Part shown: positions 53,506-56,954 of the stretch, in pieces
Layout: every line of letters begins with the position of its first letter
Numbering within the stretch: the first letter of the stretch is position 1
NCBI GenBank assembly: GCA_005110395.1
Contig: DUDU01000119.1
Span: forward strand, 1 to 56,954
DNA: 56,954 bases
Source of the DNA: Candidatus Melainabacteria bacterium
Lineage (GTDB): Bacteria > Cyanobacteriota > Vampirovibrionia > Caenarcaniphilales > Caenarcanaceae
Direction of reading: 5' to 3'
Position numbers and translations under genes: made by a program
The notes under the pieces: model-generated
Databases searched by the model: none
What the model saw: only the letters and a program-made list of their open reading frames with translations
Told to the model about the DNA's origin: nothing

Positions 53506-53630
53506 ATACTTTATGATTTAACAAGTAAGCATTTAGCTTTTTTCAGCCCAAAACTATGCAGATGCAAAATCTCAAATAGTCTAACATTAATCAATCAGAG
53601 CTCAGTAAGAATAAATAAAACCATTTGAAA

Positions 53631-55157
53631 ATGCTATTGGAATTAAATCTATTGTATAGAGATTTTGTAATTAGTGATTTTTCTCCTGCTGCTAATCACT
53701 TCCTGATTGCATGTTCTGGTGGAGCTGATTCAGTTTTTTTATTACATTCCGTTCACAAACTTCTTGCTGAGCATAATCTACAACAAAATATAATCTGTGC
53801 CCATTTTAATCATCGCTGGAGTTCTTCTTCAGAAAAGCCAGTACAAATAGTCAAAAATTTGTGTCGAGAATTAAACATAAAGTTTGTATGTGGCAAAGCC
53901 AAAAATTCTGGGCAAAACAGTGAGGCTGAAGCACGTGATGAGCGTTATGCTTTTTTAACTCAAGCTGCTATTAGTCATAAAGCCAACATAGTTCTTACGG
54001 CTCACCATTTAGATGACCAAATTGAAACATTTTTTCTGCGTTTACTAAGAGGCTCTGGCACAGAAGGTTTGACTTGCATGCAAAAAGCCCGAAATCTCGC
54101 TCCTGAGATCAAGCTCCTAAGACCACTTTTGGAAGTTGACAAAGCCCAACTGATCGCATATTGTCAATCAAACAAACTTTTTTATTATGAAGATCCAAGC
54201 AATGATCAGCTCGATATAAAACGTAATCAAATCAGAAAACAAATAATTCCGCTTATTGAAAGATTGCAACCAAGTTATAAAAATCAAATTTCTAATCTCA
54301 TTGAGATTCTTAATCAGGAGTCAGAATTCATTAAAGATTATGTAAACAATCTCAATAAATCAAATTTCACAAATACAAAAAGTTTCTTGAAGCAAGAAAT
54401 TGCAATACAAAGAGAAATACTAAAAGAACTTTTGATTTCTCATTCAATTCCTCCATCCTATGAATTAATTGAGAGATTGCGTAAATCAATTTTGGAATGT
54501 ATGACAGAGAATCAAGGAGCGCTGGAGAAATCAGTCTTGGCAAAGAAGAAAATTTCATTAAGTAAAGAATTTTTCTTTGAATGTAATAAAAAGCATTTTG
54601 GTATTTTTTCTAATGCTCAGATAAATAATTTGAATAAAAGCTTGCAAGCAAAGTTTGTATTTGATCCTTTCAAGTTCAATTTGAAAGCTTCTGATTTATC
54701 ACCTCAAATAATAAATATTCCTCAAATCGGTTTATTGCTTATTAGCAAAATTTCTTCTTCAATTGATTTAAGTGATATTTCAAAAGAAAGAAATTCCTAT
54801 TCTGTTTATGTAGATTTAAGTGATTTGGAAAAGAGTAAATTTGAAATTAGACAAAGAATGCCAGGTGATATTTTTCAGCCCATTAATTGCGGATATTCTG
54901 TGAAATTAAAAAGTTTTTTGATTAATAGAAAAATTTCAAGTTTAAAAAATAGAAATAATTTTGCAATTCAAAATGAAAGTGAACATTTAATCAATAAAGC
55001 GAATTCTTTGGAAAATACAAAATACAAAGAGCATATAATCGTCATGGCGGTTGAAAACTCATCAAATGTTTTATGGATACCTGGAGTTGAGCTTTCAGAC
55101 TTAATTAAAGTTAAAGATAAAGCAACTCATTTATTAGAGCTGCAATATAAAAGCTAA
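53631..55157 (+). CDS. tilS: tRNA(Ile)-lysidine synthase TilS
   Basis: TilS converts the wobble C of tRNA-Ile(CAU) to lysidine using ATP and lysine. The 508-aa protein starts MLLELNLLYRDF; a TTG two codons upstream is less likely. The PP-loop is SGGADS (residues 28-33), followed by the conserved TAHHLDDQIETFFLRLLRGSG and the ATP/tRNA region RPLLEVDKAQL. The C-terminal domain (from about 370) is longer than in E. coli. It shares strand with trpD, separated by the antisense tRNA-Thr. The SbcD-like nuclease follows at 35 bp. Confidence 0.95.
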   Translation: MLLELNLLYRDFVISDFSPAANHFLIACSGGADSVFLLHSVHKLLAEHNLQQNIICAHFNHRWSSSSEKPVQIVKNLCRELNIKFVCGKAKNSGQNSEAEARDERYAFLTQAAISHKANIVLTAHHLDDQIETFFLRLLRGSGTEGLTCMQKARNLAPEIKLLRPLLEVDKAQLIAYCQSNKLFYYEDPSNDQLDIKRNQIRKQIIPLIERLQPSYKNQISNLIEILNQESEFIKDYVNNLNKSNFTNTKSFLKQEIAIQREILKELLISHSIPPSYELIERLRKSILECMTENQGALEKSVLAKKKISLSKEFFFECNKKHFGIFSNAQINNLNKSLQAKFVFDPFKFNLKASDLSPQIINIPQIGLLLISKISSSIDLSDISKERNSYSVYVDLSDLEKSKFEIRQRMPGDIFQPINCGYSVKLKSFLINRKISSLKNRNNFAIQNESEHLINKANSLENTKYKEHIIVMAVENSSNVLWIPGVELSDLIKVKDKATHLLELQYKS

Positions 55158-55192
55158 GATTATTAGATTGAATTATTGATTAAAAGCAAACT

Positions 55193-56533
55193 ATGAATAA
55201 TCTTTCATCAATAGAGTCAAATCAGCCAATCTGCTCCTTTTTACATCTTGGAGATATTCATCTTGGTTATCGCCAATATAAGCTGATGGAGAGGGAGAAA
55301 GATTTTTATCGGTCTTTGCGTGATATATGTCGAGTTGGTGCAATCGAGAAAAAAGTAGATTTTGTTTTAATTGCGGGCGATTTATTTAATGTACGTGCAA
55401 TTTCTCCGCAAACATATAATGAAGCTGTTTTTGTTTTTAGTGAACTCAAAAAGGCAGGTATTCCTGTTATTGCGATTGAGGGGAATCATGATTTCAAAGA
55501 AACGGGAAATTTCAGCAGCTTGCGTGGCTCATGGTTTGAAGCTTTAGCCCAGAATGAACTTATTTATTTCCTTTATCCAGAGTACAAAGACAGTGAAATT
55601 GCTCTGAAACCATTAATCTTCAATCAAAAGTTTCTTGGTGGGGGCTATTTGGATTTACCAATTGGATCAAAAACTATCAGAATAATTGGTTCAAAATGGC
55701 AAGGTTTTAATGCTGGTAAATCATTAGAAATGTTTGCAGAATCTATTAAGCAAATTCCTTCTCCACCGGCAGATTTTTCGGTATTTATGTTTCACGCTGG
55801 AGGAGAAGATTATTTACCTGTGAGCAGAGGCGGTGTAAGTAATGCTGATTTTCAATGTCTGAACGGAGTAGTTGATTATGTTGCCCTAGGTCATATTCAT
55901 GAGCATTATGTAATCAAGAATGAAGCAGGTCAAGATTTCATTTTCAATCCTGGCTCTACAGAGGCAAACTCAATGGCGGAAATTGATATTAAACGTGGAG
56001 GACTGCTTGTTTCCGTTAATTCTGAAAAGAAAATAAATTATGAATTATTGACTAATTACAAACAGCGAAAGTTTATTAAGCTTCCTGATTTCAAGGCTAA
56101 TAAATTTCCAACACAATTACATCTCAATGAATTTATTTTGGAGAGAACTAAATCGGAATTATTACTCGCTAATGAATTATTATCCAATCTAGAAGACAAT
56201 AAGCCAATTGTTCAAATTAATATTATTGGACAGGCTGATTTTGTCAGGTCTAATGAAGAACTCAACAATTTAAAACAATCAATTGAGGAGGTAGGTGCAT
56301 TATATTGTCAAGTCAAATGGGATTTAGAAACGCAAGTAATAGTTACTGATCAAAAAATAAATATTCAAGACTGTCGATATGAAATTGAAAGACAAATCTT
56401 GGAAGGTATTATTGGGAATGACTCATCAATTGATGCTTCTGAAGAATTTGCCGAATTGATGATTAGAACTAAGGATTCTATACTCAAAGGAGTAGAAGAT
56501 CGTGAATTGTTAGAAGCCTTGGAGCAGCATTAA
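55193..56533 (+). CDS. SbcD/Mre11-type DNA repair nuclease subunit
   Basis: The 446-aa metallophosphoesterase shows the five motifs of Mre11/SbcD: LGDIHLGYRQ (metal Asp/His), AGDLFN, GNHDFKE, MFHAG, and LGHIHEHY, plus NPGSTEANSM. These enzymes act with an SbcC/Rad50 ATPase on DNA ends and hairpins. The partner ATPase is not in the window. The C-terminal about 150 residues are a helical capping/partner-binding region. It lies 35 bp after tilS on the same strand and likely shares its transcript. Confidence 0.9.
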   Translation: MNNLSSIESNQPICSFLHLGDIHLGYRQYKLMEREKDFYRSLRDICRVGAIEKKVDFVLIAGDLFNVRAISPQTYNEAVFVFSELKKAGIPVIAIEGNHDFKETGNFSSLRGSWFEALAQNELIYFLYPEYKDSEIALKPLIFNQKFLGGGYLDLPIGSKTIRIIGSKWQGFNAGKSLEMFAESIKQIPSPPADFSVFMFHAGGEDYLPVSRGGVSNADFQCLNGVVDYVALGHIHEHYVIKNEAGQDFIFNPGSTEANSMAEIDIKRGGLLVSVNSEKKINYELLTNYKQRKFIKLPDFKANKFPTQLHLNEFILERTKSELLLANELLSNLEDNKPIVQINIIGQADFVRSNEELNNLKQSIEEVGALYCQVKWDLETQVIVTDQKINIQDCRYEIERQILEGIIGNDSSIDASEEFAELMIRTKDSILKGVEDRELLEALEQH

Positions 56534-56556
56534 AAGAATTCGAGAGAAGACCCCAA

Positions 56557-56590
56557 TAAAAAAGACCCTAGGAAATTATTTATCCTAAGG
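56557..56590 (-). terminator. rho-independent terminator of sucC
   Basis: On the minus strand CCTTAGGA and TCCTAGGG form an 8-bp stem (one G-U pair) with a short AT loop, followed by TCTTTTTT. It lies downstream of the sucC 3' end and would stop that transcript. Read on the plus strand it has a mismatch and a weaker T-run, so its effect on the nuclease gene is unclear. Confidence 0.65.
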
Positions 56591-56618
56591 CCAATTTTTG
56601 AAGAATTAATTACACATG

Positions 56619-56743
56619 TTACACAAAATCACTTTCTGTTTGCTGGGATAGATCCTGAGACAAGCTCAGGATGACAAGATTCAATTTTCTTTGTCATTCC
56701 GAACTTGTTTCGGAAACTAAATAAAACTATGCGATTTGCGTAA
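56619..56743. repeat. MITE-like element, copy B
   Basis: TTACACAAAATC (56619-56630) and GATTTGCGTAA (56733-56743) form imperfect terminal inverted repeats. Inside are GATCCTGAGACAAGCTCAGGATGAC and GTCATTCCGAACTTGTTTCGGAA, two internal hairpins. The stretch TTCGGAAACTAAATAAAA recurs in copy A. It sits between the nuclease gene and sucC, just past the terminator. Confidence 0.6.
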
Positions 56744-56769
56744 GATGAGTTAATTGAGGATTTTCAATT

Positions 56770-56954
56770 CTATTTAGCAGCGCTGACAGCGGTTTCTACT
56801 GCTTTATCGAGATCATCAATAAATTCAATGCCAGTTCCCTTAAGCATATCGCGTGCTTTATCTTGATTATTACCAAGTAAACGAACTACCAATTTGTGAT
56901 TTGGGCATTTCTTTTTAAAGTCAATCAATGGAGCTGCAACTTGATCGCATTCAT
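56770..56954 (-). CDS. sucC: succinyl-CoA ligase beta subunit, C-terminal end (partial)
   Basis: The 61 visible codons (the gene continues beyond the window) read ECDQVAAPLIDFKKKC then PNHKLVVRLLGNNQDKARDMLKGTG and IEFIDDLDKAVETAVSAAK. This is the CoA-binding/ligase domain end of SucC, where VVRLxGxNxxxxxxxLxxxG and DDLxxAxxxAVxxAK are conserved. SucCD makes succinyl-CoA or, in reverse, ATP/GTP in the citric acid cycle. A terminator lies downstream. Confidence 0.92.
   Translation of the reverse strand, partial: ECDQVAAPLIDFKKKCPNHKLVVRLLGNNQDKARDMLKGTGIEFIDDLDKAVETAVSAAK

Noticed and set aside
1..56954. CRISPR array, rRNA, riboswitch or prophage genes
   Set aside because: No regularly spaced repeats, rRNA motifs, recognisable riboswitch cores or phage structural genes were seen.

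Overview
The window is an AT-rich bacterial chromosome segment of about 57 kb, densely coded on both strands and ending inside sucC. The content is mostly housekeeping and metabolic: mnmA, a GuaB3-type IMP dehydrogenase homologue, trpC, a primary-type sigma factor, murD, serA, clpX, deoB, prfA, rpiB, thrB, accD, pepA, folD, lnt, ilvN, nuoH, an endonuclease III, apaG, trpD, tilS, an SbcD/Mre11-type nuclease and sucC. Lnt, an MlaD/MCE protein and lipoprotein-type signals imply a diderm envelope. GuaB3, the sigma factor and the nuoH/NdhA type, together with the low GC, fit a non-photosynthetic relative of Cyanobacteria (Melainabacteria/Vampirovibrionia-like). That placement is an inference from gene content, not a phylogeny. 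Many genes lack an obvious Shine-Dalgarno, and several starts are GTG or TTG.

Region by region. 1-2.6 kb: an inverted-repeat element, a 52-aa DUF3309 protein, a coiled-coil stress-type protein, a frameshifted secreted Cys-rich protein and an HD-GYP phosphodiesterase. 2.9-18.7 kb: mnmA, guaB3, a HlyD-type adaptor, a GT4 glycosyltransferase, an AAA ATPase with a TOPRIM-like C-terminus, trpC, sigma factor, murD, serA-comF and clpX-DUF1232. 18.7-20.6 kb is accessory: a DUF4926 gene broken by an in-frame stop, an HNH nuclease, and a TacA/TacT-like toxin-antitoxin pair. 20.7-26.1 kb: deoB followed by an island of three cargo genes (DUF1643, GIY-YIG, and a C5-methyltransferase fused to an HpaII-like endonuclease). 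The island is delimited by direct repeats of the deoB 3' end. 26.1-34.3 kb: prfA and a surface-glycan/polyprenol-phosphate glycosyltransferase group. 34.5-42.7 kb: rpiB, thrB, accD, an IS256 relic split around an orphan gene, a rhodanese, pepA and a TPR lipoprotein. 42.9-49.9 kb: a minus-strand run nuoH, ilvN, lnt, dedA, mlaD, folD. 50-57 kb: endonuclease III, apaG, trpD, tRNA-Thr(CGU), tilS, the SbcD-like nuclease and the sucC 3' end.

The most interesting part is 21.87-26.11 kb. The last ~70 bp of deoB plus ~155 bp downstream recur 870 bp later as a 229-bp copy, and a third 42-bp copy lies beyond the restriction-modification gene. Homology of the first two copies stops exactly at a GTTAG motif, and a GTTAGGC stands before the third cargo gene. 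This suggests site-specific, cassette-like acquisition of defence genes at the 3' end of deoB, although no recombinase is visible here. The 651-aa restriction-modification polypeptide carrying both activities is the main cargo.
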